From NCBI GenBank assembly GCA_965284435.1, contig OZ260083.1, forward strand, positions 1,922,001 to 1,986,000: a stretch of 64,000 nucleotides of DNA, written 5' to 3'. Both the position numbers and the translations under genes were made by a program. Below are positions 53,596 to 62,382 of the stretch, piece by piece (positions within the stretch are counted from its first letter, which is position 1; each line of letters opens with the position of its first letter). Source of the DNA: CAIYZT01 sp947461435 (GTDB taxonomy: Bacteria > Pseudomonadota > Alphaproteobacteria > Rhodobacterales > Rhodobacteraceae). The notes under the pieces were generated by a model. It was not told the DNA's origin. It searched no databases and worked only from the letters and a program-made list of their open reading frames with translations.

Positions 53596-53609
53596 GGGGA
53601 GATCCCGCA
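53596..53609 (-). promoter_or_regulatory. Box shared with the ABC operon promoter
   Basis: GGGGAGATCCCGCA on the plus strand differs at one base from the box at 45505-45518, and CAGGAT also precedes both. It sits 64-77 nt upstream of the UxaA-family gene, a fitting position for an activator site. Confidence 0.5.
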
Positions 53610-53761
53610 GAAGATTTGCCAGTTCCTGCGCTTGACAACCTCGTGTTCGGTCCGCCTTCTGGGTTTGGGACCCAGAAGGAAACAAAGATGCATTTGACAC
53701 TGGCAAAAGGCAATGCTGCGGTGTGGTCTTGTCGCGTATTTGTGCCGCCCCCAGTGCTCGT

Positions 53762-54619
53762 TTAGGCCACTTGACGTTCGAAGGCCAAGGGGCTTTTGCC
53801 TCCCAATGCTGAATGCCGACGGCGCGGGTTATAGAAGCCGTTGATGTATTGGAAGATGGCGGTTTCGGCCTGGCGACGCGTTTCCCAAGACCTGCGCCAG
53901 ATCAGTTCGGCCTTGATGGTTTTGAAGAAGGTCTCGACGGCGGCGTTGTCATAGCAGTTGCCTTTTCCGCTCATTGACGCTCTGAGGCCAGGCTCGCGCA
54001 GGACCTTCTGATAGTCGTGTGAACAGTATTGGCTGCCGCGATCGCTGTGGAAGATGCAGCCCTTGGGCGGTGATCGCAGGGCAATGGCCATTTTCAGTGC
54101 CCGGATCGCCAGATCGCGCTTCATGCGGTTGCTGACGGCCCAGCCGATCACCCGCCGGGAATGCAGATCGAGGATCACCGCCAGATAGAGCCACCCCTCG
54201 CGGGTCCAGATGTAACTGATGTCACCTGCCCATTTCTGGTTGGGCCGATCTGCCGTGAAGTCACGGTCCAGCAGGTTTGGCGCGATGTTGAACGTATGGT
54301 CGCTGTCCGTCGTCGCCTTGAATTTGCGTGTTCTTTCAACGACGATCCCGTTCTCGCGCATCAGCCGCCCGACACGGCGATGACCAACATCTAACCCGAC
54401 CTCTTTCAACTCCTCCGTCATCCTGGGCCTGCCATAGCTGCCCAAGCTCAGGCGCGACTGTTCCTTGATATGGGCCAGAACGACCATGTCTGTGTGCTGC
54501 CTGCGGCTGGCAAGGCGGCTGCGAAAGGCCCGCAAACCGCGTGGGCTGACGTTCATGACCTGACACAACCGATCCGTTGCAAAGCTGCCACGATGTTCCT
54601 CGACGAACCTAAACCTCAC
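53762..54619 (-). CDS. IS3-family transposase OrfB (DDE integrase domain)
   Basis: A 285-residue transposase catalytic subunit. Helical HTH_21-like region (about 55-105), then the rve integrase core with the DDE triad: Asp in WAGDISYIWTREGW, Asp in CIFHSDRGSQYCS, and Glu in AAVETFFKTIKAE. It ends with INGFYNPRRRHSALGGKSPLAFE. The start shown is GTG in GTGA, overlapping the orfA stop. The active product is more likely an OrfAB fusion made by -1 frameshifting at AAAAAAG (54649-54655). Confidence 0.93.
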   Translation of the reverse strand: MRFRFVEEHRGSFATDRLCQVMNVSPRGLRAFRSRLASRRQHTDMVVLAHIKEQSRLSLGSYGRPRMTEELKEVGLDVGHRRVGRLMRENGIVVERTRKFKATTDSDHTFNIAPNLLDRDFTADRPNQKWAGDISYIWTREGWLYLAVILDLHSRRVIGWAVSNRMKRDLAIRALKMAIALRSPPKGCIFHSDRGSQYCSHDYQKVLREPGLRASMSGKGNCYDNAAVETFFKTIKAELIWRRSWETRRQAETAIFQYINGFYNPRRRHSALGGKSPLAFERQVA

Positions 54620-54891
54620 GGCTTTTGGCTCGCGAAGAACTGGGTGGCCTTTTTTAGGATGTCCCTCTCCTCGCGCAATATGCGGTTTTCGCGCCGGAGC
54701 CGTTCGTTCTCAACGGCAAGTTCACGATCCTCAACCGACACCACATCCGTGTCACGATGCGCCGTGATCCATTTGTTCAGCGTTGACATCCCGACGCCAA
54801 GATCGTCGGCAATCTGTTTGCGTGAAAGCCCGCTGGTCAGCGCGATCCGCACCGCATCCTTGCGAAATTCATCCGTCCTGACTGTGCCCAT
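54616..54891 (-). CDS. IS3-family transposase OrfA
   Basis: A 91-residue DNA-binding subunit: an HTH (FRKDAVRIALTSGLSRKQIADDLGVGMSTLNKWI, about 9-43) followed by a leucine-zipper-like coiled coil (VENERLRRENRILREERDILKKATQFF). The A6G run near its end is the usual IS3 frameshift site producing the OrfAB fusion. GGAGATGAACC precedes the start. Confidence 0.93.
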   Translation of the reverse strand: MGTVRTDEFRKDAVRIALTSGLSRKQIADDLGVGMSTLNKWITAHRDTDVVSVEDRELAVENERLRRENRILREERDILKKATQFFASQKP

Positions 54892-54956
54892 GGTTCATCT
54901 CCTTTGCTGCACATTACGCTATCAAAGGAGCGGCACCAAACCGCGACAAGACCACC

Positions 54957-55240
54957 GCCTGCGCTCTTACGGCGCGGCCCTGAAGGATATGGGTCGTGGT
55001 GATGACCGCGAGATGAGGCGCTGGCTCAATAATCGAGCGGAGAACTCACACCTGCCTTTCCGACGGCGTGAGCGTGCCATGTTGCGGCTTCGGCGCATGC
55101 GAACGTTGCAGAAATTCGCGTCTGTCCATGCCTCGGTCCACAAGCACTTTCCGACGGAGCGTCACTTTCAGAACCGCGATCACTAAAGACAGTCAAGCGC
55201 CGCCGCTCTCACCGAGTAGCGCGGCCTTCTTGCCGCCTTA
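54957..55240 (+). pseudogene. IS6-family transposase remnant
   Basis: A plus-strand frame reads LRSYGAALKDMGRGDDREMRRWLNNRAENSHLPFRRRERAMLRLRRMRTLQKFASVHASVHKHFP, the C-terminal part of IS6-type transposases, with the last catalytic Glu in NNRAENSHLPFRRRER. It breaks into stop codons after RDH (55186), though family-like residues (AAALTE, RGLLA) continue to about 55240. The N-terminal part is absent: the IS3 element directly abuts it, but no IS6 sequence is found on the other side. Confidence 0.8.
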
Positions 55241-55847
55241 TGCTTGGCTGGGGCTGGCGAAACGGAGAATGGTTCGCATTTGCCTTACAGCACTGCCATA
55301 TGCTGCCTTAAAGGACAGCGCACCCCGTTGATTACTCTTGATCATTCCTGCCCCGAATGGGTGTTGATATTATGGGGAAGTTGATCTGCGTCAGATTACA
55401 ACCCGGTCGACCCATTCCTGTAGAATGGTTAGCGGTCAGCGGACATGGCGCATAATTTCGAGGCCGATGATCTTTGACCTTGCCTGAAAGGGATGCAAAG
55501 GGCGAGCGCTTGGTCATCCGGGAAGGCTTGAGGCGCTGGGATCACGGGACAACGGAAGTTCCTCTCAGACTGCCGTTCATCCTGATCACCCAACGACTGC
55601 GTGAGCGCGGCCACCCTGCACGGACGCGGCTTTCTCCTCGTGATCGTCGCCTTGCTGACGGGTACCCTCCGTCGCCAATGTTCAGCCTGCACTGACCTAA
55701 TGGGCGGTTCTTGTCCCGCTCAATATTGAACGCAATTGCGCAATGGTTGGCAAACAGCGTTGCGATCGGGCGAAACTGCAGTCACAAAAGCACGGGCAGG
55801 CGAGATGAGCCAAAACCTGTCTTTTGACACATCGGAGGGCGTGCCAC
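55241..55847. other. Non-coding or decayed region between IS remnant and kinase
   Basis: About 600 nt. Short frames occur on both strands (for example 55474-55695 plus and 55429-55692 minus) but neither shows a family I recognise, and codon use is unconvincing. It is probably debris of mobile elements, with the kinase promoter near its right end. GGAGGG at 55834-55839 is the kinase ribosome site. Confidence 0.45.
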
Positions 55848-57344
55848 ATGAGGTTAGAGACGATCCTTGGGATTGATGTCGGCACCAGTTCGGTGAAGGG
55901 AATAGTTCTTGGTGTCGACGGGTCAAGACATGCGGCTTTTGGCGCGACTTATCCGACGGCACGGCCCGCCACTTCGGTCGTGGAGCAAGACCCACAGGAT
56001 TGGCTGGCCCGGATTGACGCGGCTTTGGCTGATTTCACGACACGGGGGCTGCTGGGCGGGATGCAGGCGATTGGTCTGACCAGTCAGGTCAACACCCATG
56101 TGTTTCTGGATGCCAATGCCCGCCCGTTGATCCCCGCGATCAATTGGGCCGATACGCGTGCCGCAGACGAGGCGGCAGAGTTGGATGCGCGCGTCACCGT
56201 CGCACAGAAGATGGCATGGTGGGGCGCACCAATGCCGATTGATGCCAGCCATGCGCTAGCGCGGATGCTTTGGGTCGCGCGGCATCAGCCTGACATATGG
56301 GAGCGCACCCGCTGGGTCGTGCTGCCAAAGGATTACTGCCTGCACTATCTGACCGGCACGATGGCGACTGACCCGCTGTCAAACATCGGCCTGACCAACC
56401 GCGCAGGCTATATTGCCGAGGTGCTGGCTCTTGTTCCGGGCGCGGCGGAGCGGATGGCGCCCTTGGCGGCCCCTCAAGCGGTGATGGGGCAAGGCAGGAA
56501 GGGCGGTCCGCTGGCAGGGTTGCCGGTCGTGACGGGAACGATGGACGGTTGGTGCGCGCTTTATGGCGCGGGCGGCAGTGCCGAAGGGGCGGGCGTTCAT
56601 GTCAGCGGCACGAGCGAGGTTCTGGGTATCGCTGCGGCCAAGGTCCATCCTACGCCGGGCGTGATCGTGTTTGACGAACTCGCGGGTCTGCGCCTTCATG
56701 CGGGGCCGACACAGGCCGGCGGAGCGGCGTTGGCATGGTTTTGTGGCTGGGCCGGGATGAGCGCTGAGGCTGCGAGCGATTTGGTCAGCGCGCATCCTCG
56801 CAAACCGCTGACACCCCTGTTCCTGCCGCATTTGCAGGGCGAGCGCGCGCCGCTTTGGGACCCGTCCCTGCGCGGGGTCATTCTCGGGATGGATCAGGCC
56901 AGTGGCTTACCCGATCTTGCCCGCGCTGTGATGGAAGGAGTGGCCCTGTCGGCGCGTCATGTCCTGGGCGCGATCGAGTCCTCAACCGGGCATTCGCCCG
57001 TGATTCTGACTTGCGGCGGTGGCGGCTTTCGCTCTGATGTCTGGATGCAGATCAAGGCCGATGTGCTGGGTCGCCCCTTGGCGCGGCTGTCGGTCAACGA
57101 ACCGGGACTGGTCGGCGCAGCCGCGCTTGCGGCTTTGGGTGCGGGTCTTGCCCCTGATTTGCAAGCGGCCCAACAGACGCTCGCCCGGTTTGAGGCCCCA
57201 ATGGCCCCTGATCCATCCAAGCGGGCGCTTTATGACGATCTCTTCGGGCTCTACACCCGCGCGATTTCGGCCAATGCGGCCCTGAACGCGGATTTGCTGG
57301 CGCTTGCTTCACGCCAAGATAGCCGACCCGGAAACGGCAGTTGA
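55848..57344 (+). CDS. FGGY-family carbohydrate kinase (xylulokinase-like)
   Basis: A 498-residue two-domain sugar kinase. ATP-binding phosphate 1 motif ILGIDVGTSSVKGIVLG (5-21), the substrate region INWADTRAADEAAELD, GTMDGWCALYGAGGSAEGAGVHVSGTSEVLG, the FGGY signature near EGVALSARHVLGAIE, and the adenosine motif LTCGGGGFRSDVWMQIKADVLGRPL. Closest in outline to xylulokinases, but other ketoses or polyols are possible. The first gene of a unit with a second ribose-type importer 80 nt downstream, whose imported sugar it may phosphorylate. Confidence 0.85.
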   Translation: MRLETILGIDVGTSSVKGIVLGVDGSRHAAFGATYPTARPATSVVEQDPQDWLARIDAALADFTTRGLLGGMQAIGLTSQVNTHVFLDANARPLIPAINWADTRAADEAAELDARVTVAQKMAWWGAPMPIDASHALARMLWVARHQPDIWERTRWVVLPKDYCLHYLTGTMATDPLSNIGLTNRAGYIAEVLALVPGAAERMAPLAAPQAVMGQGRKGGPLAGLPVVTGTMDGWCALYGAGGSAEGAGVHVSGTSEVLGIAAAKVHPTPGVIVFDELAGLRLHAGPTQAGGAALAWFCGWAGMSAEAASDLVSAHPRKPLTPLFLPHLQGERAPLWDPSLRGVILGMDQASGLPDLARAVMEGVALSARHVLGAIESSTGHSPVILTCGGGGFRSDVWMQIKADVLGRPLARLSVNEPGLVGAAALAALGAGLAPDLQAAQQTLARFEAPMAPDPSKRALYDDLFGLYTRAISANAALNADLLALASRQDSRPGNGS

Positions 57345-57424
57345 TTCCGGTCACGCGATAAAGTCATATCGGCAAATCGCGCCATTGATAGGCAAACGAT
57401 AAGACATCTAGGGGAGGATGACAG

Positions 57425-58336
57425 ATGAAACGGACGATACTTGGCTCGGTCGCGGCGCTAGCCCTTTCGGCAGGGGCGCTTTGGGCAGAAACAGTGGCGG
57501 TCATCACGCCGTATCTGGCCCAACCCGGAACGCAGGCCTATGTCGATGGCTTTAATGCCCAGGCGGCCAAATCGGGGTGGACCGTCAATGTGGTTGATAC
57601 CGCGGGCGACGTTGCAGCCGTTATTGCCCGCATCGAAGATGCTGTGACCCAAAAGGTCGATGCTATCGTGATCAACGTGGATCCTGCGCAGGTTGCGGCC
57701 GGTCTGCAGGTCGCAAAGGATGCGGGTATTCCGGTGATTGGCATGGATGCGGGCAGTGATCCTTTGCTTGCCACCAATGTCACCTCGAACGGCTATGCGA
57801 TGGCGGCTGAGACCTCTGTCTATGTCGCGAACCGTATTGGCGGTAAGGGCAATGTGGTCATGTTCGTGTTTGATGCTTTTCCGCCCGTGCAGGCGCGCGG
57901 CGTGATCGCCGATGCTGTCTTTGCCAACCATCCTGACATCAAGGTGCTGGATCGCGTGACTCCCGACGTGCAAGATGGCGGTATCGCCGATAGCCGCGCC
58001 AAGATGGAGGCGATCCTTGCCGCGAACCCAGAACCTGGTTCAATCTCGGCGGTTTGGGCGGCTTGGGACCAGCCCGCGCTGGGCGCTTTGCAAGCCATCG
58101 AGGCGGCGGGTCGTCAGGGCGAAGGCATCGTGATCACCGGGATCGACGCCAACCCCCAAGCGCGCGAAGCCATCGCGGCAGGCGGCAACTTCGAAGCCTC
58201 CGTCGCGCAGGACTTTGCCGGGATTGGCGCTGCCGCGGCAGATGCGGCAGGTCGCGTGATGAAGGGTGAGACGATCAAAGAGCCCGTTATCTATGTCTCG
58301 ACCGTGATGGTCACCGCCGTCAACGCGGCGCAGTAA
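57425..58336 (+). CDS. Ribose-type sugar ABC transporter substrate-binding protein
   Basis: A 303-residue periplasmic sugar binder with a signal peptide (MKRTILGSVAALALSAGALWA, then ETVAVITPYLA). RbsB-like features are VTQKVDAIVINVDPAQVAAGLQVAKDAGIPVIGMDAGSD and SAVWAAWDQPALGALQAIEAAG. It follows GGGGAGGATGAC. Second such protein in the window, only about 30 percent alike by eye to the one at 45675, so it is a separate system rather than a local duplication. Confidence 0.88.
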   Translation: MKRTILGSVAALALSAGALWAETVAVITPYLAQPGTQAYVDGFNAQAAKSGWTVNVVDTAGDVAAVIARIEDAVTQKVDAIVINVDPAQVAAGLQVAKDAGIPVIGMDAGSDPLLATNVTSNGYAMAAETSVYVANRIGGKGNVVMFVFDAFPPVQARGVIADAVFANHPDIKVLDRVTPDVQDGGIADSRAKMEAILAANPEPGSISAVWAAWDQPALGALQAIEAAGRQGEGIVITGIDANPQAREAIAAGGNFEASVAQDFAGIGAAAADAAGRVMKGETIKEPVIYVSTVMVTAVNAAQ

Positions 58337-58412
58337 CCGCCCGGATGCGGCGCGCATCTTGCTGACCGGCGGGGCGCGCGCCGCTGTTTTTCATTCAAAG
58401 GTCGGGGACAGG

Positions 58413-59915
58413 ATGCAGACCCTTCGCTTTCAGGGCCTGACCAAGGCCTATGGCGGTGTTCCGGCGCTGTCTGATGTGACGTTGTCGCTATCCTGCGGTC
58501 GCGTGCATGCGCTTATGGGCGAAAACGGGGCTGGCAAAAGCACGCTGATCAAGCTGATTGCCGGAGTTGTTGCCGCAGACCAGATGACGGTTTTGCGCGA
58601 TGGTGCAGTGGTGCCGCTGCGAACGGCAGCAGAGGCAACCAAGGTCGGGTTTCGCTTTATCCATCAGGAGTTGAACATCGTCCCGCAACTGTCGGTGGCC
58701 GAAAACGTGCTGCTCGGCCAACCCGCGCGCCATCGGTTCGGGGCCTTCATCGATTGGCGAAGTTTAGAGGACAGGGCCGCGTCCGCGCTGGCCTTTCTGG
58801 GGGCAGAGCATATCGACGTGCGCCAGCAGGCCGGCGCTATGGCGACAGGGGATCGGATGCTGACCCGCATCGCCTCGGCGCTTGTGGCGGACGCGGGCGC
58901 GGCAGAGCCTTGCCTTTACGTCTTTGACGAACCCACAGCCGCACTGACAGTGACGGAATCGACCAAACTTTTCGACGTAATTGCCCGGATAAAGGAGCGG
59001 GGGGCTGCGGTGCTTTATGTCTCGCATCGGATGAATGAGGTTTTGCAGATCTGCGACGATGTCACCGTGCTGAGGGATGGGCGGCATGTGCTGACGACGC
59101 AGATCGCAAAGACCAACAGCGCCGAAATCATCGAGGCCATGACCGGCAAACCAGTGTCTGACGCGATCCCCGGTCGCACCACCCCAGTACGGCAAGGCAT
59201 CGCCTGCCGCCTCACGACGCTGACCACCCGTGACCTGTCCGGTCTGGACTTGTCGCTGGCTGAGGGCGAAATTCTGGGCGTTGCTGGGCTGGATCAGGGG
59301 GGGCAGACGGCATTTCTGCGCCTTATCCTTGGCCAAGGGCGAATCCAGAAGGGCCTGCTAGAGGTGCTAGGCGGCCGTGAGCCGAAAAGCCCTGAACAAG
59401 CTTGGGCCCGCGGCATCGCCTATGTCCCACGCGAACGCCGCAGTCAGGGGCTGATGCTGGGCATGGGGGTGCGCCCCAACACGCTTTTCCCGCATCTGGC
59501 CGATTATGGCTTTCTGGCCCAGAAACGCAGCGAAGTCGCCAGGACGAGGACGCTTGCCGATCAGGTACGACTGCGGTTTCAAGGGACAGAGCAGCCCGTG
59601 GGCCAACTCAGCGGTGGCAACCAGCAAAAGGTGCTTTTTGCCCGCGCCATTGCAAAAAACCCAAAGCTTTTGCTGCTTGAGGAACCGACACGCGGCGTCG
59701 ATGTCGGCGCGCGCGCGGAAATCCATGGGCTCATCCGCACTCTCAGCAATTCGGGCACTGCGGTGATCCTGGCCTCATCTGATTTGGTTGAGCTTTGCGG
59801 TCTGGCCGACCGCATCCTTATCTTGCAGGGCGGGCGCCAGGTGGCCGTCGTTGACCGGCAGGCGATGACGCCTGCAGATCTGTTGTCGTGTATCTACGCA
59901 CCGGAGGCTGTATGA
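58413..59915 (+). CDS. Ribose-type sugar ABC transporter ATPase (double domain)
   Basis: A 500-residue RbsA-like protein. First half: Walker A MGENGAGKSTLIKLIAG, FRFIHQELNIVPQLSVAENVLLG and Walker B LYVFDEPTAALT. Second half: degenerate Walker A (GVAGLDQGGQTAFLRL), YVPRERRSQGLMLGMGVRPN, signature LSGGNQQKVLFARAIAKNPKLLLLEEPTRGVDVGAR. The first-half signature is altered (AMATGDRMLTRIASAL in place of a standard LSxGxxQ), a possible weakening of that site. The open frame starts earlier at 58359, but ATG 58413 follows GGGGACAGG. Confidence 0.88.
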   Translation: MQTLRFQGLTKAYGGVPALSDVTLSLSCGRVHALMGENGAGKSTLIKLIAGVVAADQMTVLRDGAVVPLRTAAEATKVGFRFIHQELNIVPQLSVAENVLLGQPARHRFGAFIDWRSLEDRAASALAFLGAEHIDVRQQAGAMATGDRMLTRIASALVADAGAAEPCLYVFDEPTAALTVTESTKLFDVIARIKERGAAVLYVSHRMNEVLQICDDVTVLRDGRHVLTTQIAKTNSAEIIEAMTGKPVSDAIPGRTTPVRQGIACRLTTLTTRDLSGLDLSLAEGEILGVAGLDQGGQTAFLRLILGQGRIQKGLLEVLGGREPKSPEQAWARGIAYVPRERRSQGLMLGMGVRPNTLFPHLADYGFLAQKRSEVARTRTLADQVRLRFQGTEQPVGQLSGGNQQKVLFARAIAKNPKLLLLEEPTRGVDVGARAEIHGLIRTLSNSGTAVILASSDLVELCGLADRILILQGGRQVAVVDRQAMTPADLLSCIYAPEAV

Positions 59916-60889
59916 AGACCTGGACCCTTTCGGCCGCGCTGCGTCAATGGGGCACGTTCCTTGGCCTTCTGGCGATCGTGATCTTTTTCGCGTTGCGGCT
60001 GCCTGAGACTTTTCCGACCGCCCAGAACTTTCTGAACATCTCGCAACAGATATCCATGCTGGCGGTTGTCGCATTCACCATGACCATCGTGATGGTGATG
60101 AACGATTTCGATTTGAGTGTGGGGTCAACGGCCAGCCTCGCCGGGATCGTTGCGGCGGCGCTTTTCGCGGCGGGCCAACCGGTATGGGTGGGTGTCTCTG
60201 CCGCCCTCGCCGTCGGATTGCTAGGGGGCGCCTTCAACGGATTTCTGGTCGCCTATATCGGTATTTTACCCTTTATCGCCACGCTTGGAACGCTGACGAT
60301 GTTTTCCGGCGCGGCCTTTATGGTCAGCGACGGCAAGACGATCTTTGGCCGTGATATCCCAGCAGAGTTTGCAGGTTTTGCGCGCTTTGGCATCCCACTT
60401 GATGCCATCGGGCTAGACGGGGCAAAGCTGCCTTTGATGACACTTGCAGCGGTGATCGTGCTGCTTGTTGTCTGGTTGTTGCTAGAGCAAACGACCTTTG
60501 GGCGCAGGCTTTATGCCATTGGAGGCAACCGCGTCGCGGCTGAACTTGCGGGCATCAATACCCGTCGCCTTCGACTGATCGCTTTCGGCTTGACCGGTCT
60601 GGGCGCAGCCGTTGCCGGGTTGATGTATGCCAGCCGCGTCGCCTCGGCCAATCCCACCCAAGGCGCGGGCCTGATGCTGGATGCCATCGCGGCGGTGTTC
60701 TTGGGCATGACCATGGGACGCGAGGGGGAACCGCGCGTGCTGGCAACGCTGGTCGGCGTGCTGATCCTCGGGATCCTCGATAATGGGCTGACACAGATGA
60801 ACGTGGACAGCTATGTGCGCGAGGTTTTGATTGGGGCCATCGTCGTGTCTGCGGTAGCAATCTCGGCCGTCGGCCAACGTCGGACCTGA
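59912..60889 (+). CDS. Ribose-type sugar ABC transporter permease
   Basis: A 325-residue RbsC-like permease with eight to ten hydrophobic segments, containing MVMNDFDLSVGSTASLAGIVAAALF, YAIGGNRVAAELAGINTRRLRLIAFGLTGLGAAVAGLMYASRV (cytoplasmic coupling loop) and ANPTQGAGLMLDAIAAVFLG. The start overlaps the ATPase stop by 4 nt. It closes the kinase-importer unit; a decayed IS3 copy follows. Confidence 0.88.
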   Translation: MKTWTLSAALRQWGTFLGLLAIVIFFALRLPETFPTAQNFLNISQQISMLAVVAFTMTIVMVMNDFDLSVGSTASLAGIVAAALFAAGQPVWVGVSAALAVGLLGGAFNGFLVAYIGILPFIATLGTLTMFSGAAFMVSDGKTIFGRDIPAEFAGFARFGIPLDAIGLDGAKLPLMTLAAVIVLLVVWLLLEQTTFGRRLYAIGGNRVAAELAGINTRRLRLIAFGLTGLGAAVAGLMYASRVASANPTQGAGLMLDAIAAVFLGMTMGREGEPRVLATLVGVLILGILDNGLTQMNVDSYVREVLIGAIVVSAVAISAVGQRRT

Positions 60890-61084
60890 CCGCCGGCCAA
60901 GGGCTTTTCGCTGAGTTTCCAAGCGGGGTGCTCGGGCTTTGCCATATCTTGCGCCAGACCGGACGGCGCAAAGTGAACCGAAAAAAGAAGTTGTTCTTGC
61001 ATGAATATACCGTTCCAGCGAGGTCCGATGGGGTTATCAAACATGAGCCATTTCCTGATTGGCCTATTCTTGACCTGCTCAGGT

Positions 61085-61510
61085 TTCGTTCCGGTGAGGT
61101 GCTCATGTTCGGAGGCGCCTTGATGGGCCTGGCTGATTTCCAGCCGATGGGCGGGTTGTCGAAGCCGTTGATGTAATCGACGACGGCGACTTTGACCTTT
61201 CGGCGGGTTTGCCTGTTGCGGTGCCAGACCAGTTCCGCGCAACGACGTGAAGACGTCCTTGCGCGGAAGCCTCGATATTCGTGTGCGCTGTATTGCAACC
61301 CGCGGACAGTGGGGCAGGTGCAGCCCTGCGGCGGCCTGCGCAGGGCGACAGCTTCGTTGACTGCCCTTGGTGCCAGATCCTGTCGGATCCGGTTGTGGAT
61401 CGCCCAGCCAATGACCCGAATTTTAAGAAAAGATCAAGGATCACAGCCAGATAGATCAAACCTTCTCAAGTCGAGACAGAAGTGATGTCACCTGCCAGTT
61501 GGCCAATAGG
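61085..61510 (-). pseudogene. IS3-family transposase remnant with frameshifts
   Basis: Minus-strand pieces in different frames add up to an IS3 orfB: a LAGDITSVST-stop-EGLIYLAVILDLF start with an in-frame stop, GCTC and QYSAHEYRGF in another frame, and VVDYINGFDNPPIGWKSA near the end with a deletion in the NPRRRHSALGWK motif. At least two frame changes and one stop make it inactive. With the IS elements at 53.7-55.2 kb it brackets the kinase/ABC unit. The rest of 60890-61727 shows no gene. Confidence 0.75.
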
Positions 61511-61727
61511 CAAAGTTTCGATCCCCGTTCCTGCCTTCAAAGTACGGCGCAAAGGAAAAGAAACGTTTCAGACGCTGCCAAACAATCAGGCCTGCCGGTG
61601 TAGACATTGGCTGATCCATATCAAGGCATCTGCTCCGGGATAGGCGCAAGGGTTCGGTGTAGGCGCCGGCCTTACCGGGCCCGCCACTCAATTTTGATTC
61701 GGCCGATGACCGAAGTGGAGCACAGCA

Positions 61728-62123
61728 ATGACAGCCTACGTTGCCGATATCGAAAGCCTGACTTTGGCCAACAAGGATTTTCGTCATGTCCTTTATACCG
61801 GTCAGAACCTGCAACTCGTGCTCATGTCCTTGAAACCCGGACAGGACATCGGCGCAGAAACCCATGGCACGCATGACCAGTTCTTTCGCATCGAAGAGGG
61901 CAAAGGACAGATCGTGATCGATGGGGTGACAAAAAAGGTCAAACCCGGAACTGCGATTTTGGTGCCTGCGGGGGCTGTGCACAATCTGATCAACACCGGG
62001 GACAAGCAGATGAAAGTGTACACGATCTACGGCCCGCCCAATCATATCGATCAACTTGAACAAAAAACGAAATCTGAGGCCCAAGCATCATCGGAGCATT
62101 TTGATGGTAAGGTCACCGGCTAA
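61728..62123 (+). CDS. Cupin domain protein
   Basis: A 131-residue single cupin barrel. Metal-binding motif 1 reads PGQDIGAETHGTHDQFFRIEEGKGQIVIDG (two His and a Glu, about 39-68) and motif 2 reads ILVPAGAVHNLINTG (His about 85). Small cupins of this sort bind Mn or Fe and act as isomerases, dioxygenases or sensors; the activity is unknown. It stands upstream of a membrane b-type protein and a multihaem cytochrome in the same direction. Confidence 0.82.
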   Translation: MTAYVADIESLTLANKDFRHVLYTGQNLQLVLMSLKPGQDIGAETHGTHDQFFRIEEGKGQIVIDGVTKKVKPGTAILVPAGAVHNLINTGDKQMKVYTIYGPPNHIDQLEQKTKSEAQASSEHFDGKVTG

Positions 62124-62382
62124 ACATGCCGCAGCGATAGACGGACCTTGCTCCCCGCTCCTGGGATCAGTCCTATCGTCGGCCGGCCTTTCGGCATCGT
62201 ACCTGTCGAATTGCGCATCTGCGGCGTGAGCACCCTGCACCTTTCTGGCTGTTTCACGGCGGCCATCGGGCAACAGATGCTTCCGGCCCCGTGGCCTTTG
62301 CCGTCAAGCCGGATTTCGACAGTACAGTTGGCCATTGCCTGCTGCGCGTCGGCCCCCCGGGCCCAGCCTTGGAGTTGAACGC

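Larger units (their letters stand above)
53722..54956 (-). mobile_element. Intact IS3-family insertion sequence
   Basis: About 1.24 kb. Terminal inverted repeats are visible: TGTGGTCTTGTCGCG at the left, and GGTGGTCTTGTCGCG as the reverse complement of the right end, with matching TTTGGTGCC/TATTTGTGCC further in. It holds orfA and orfB in the typical IS3 layout. No clear target duplication could be read, so the exact ends may be off by a few bases. An IS6-type transposase remnant begins at its right end. Confidence 0.85.
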
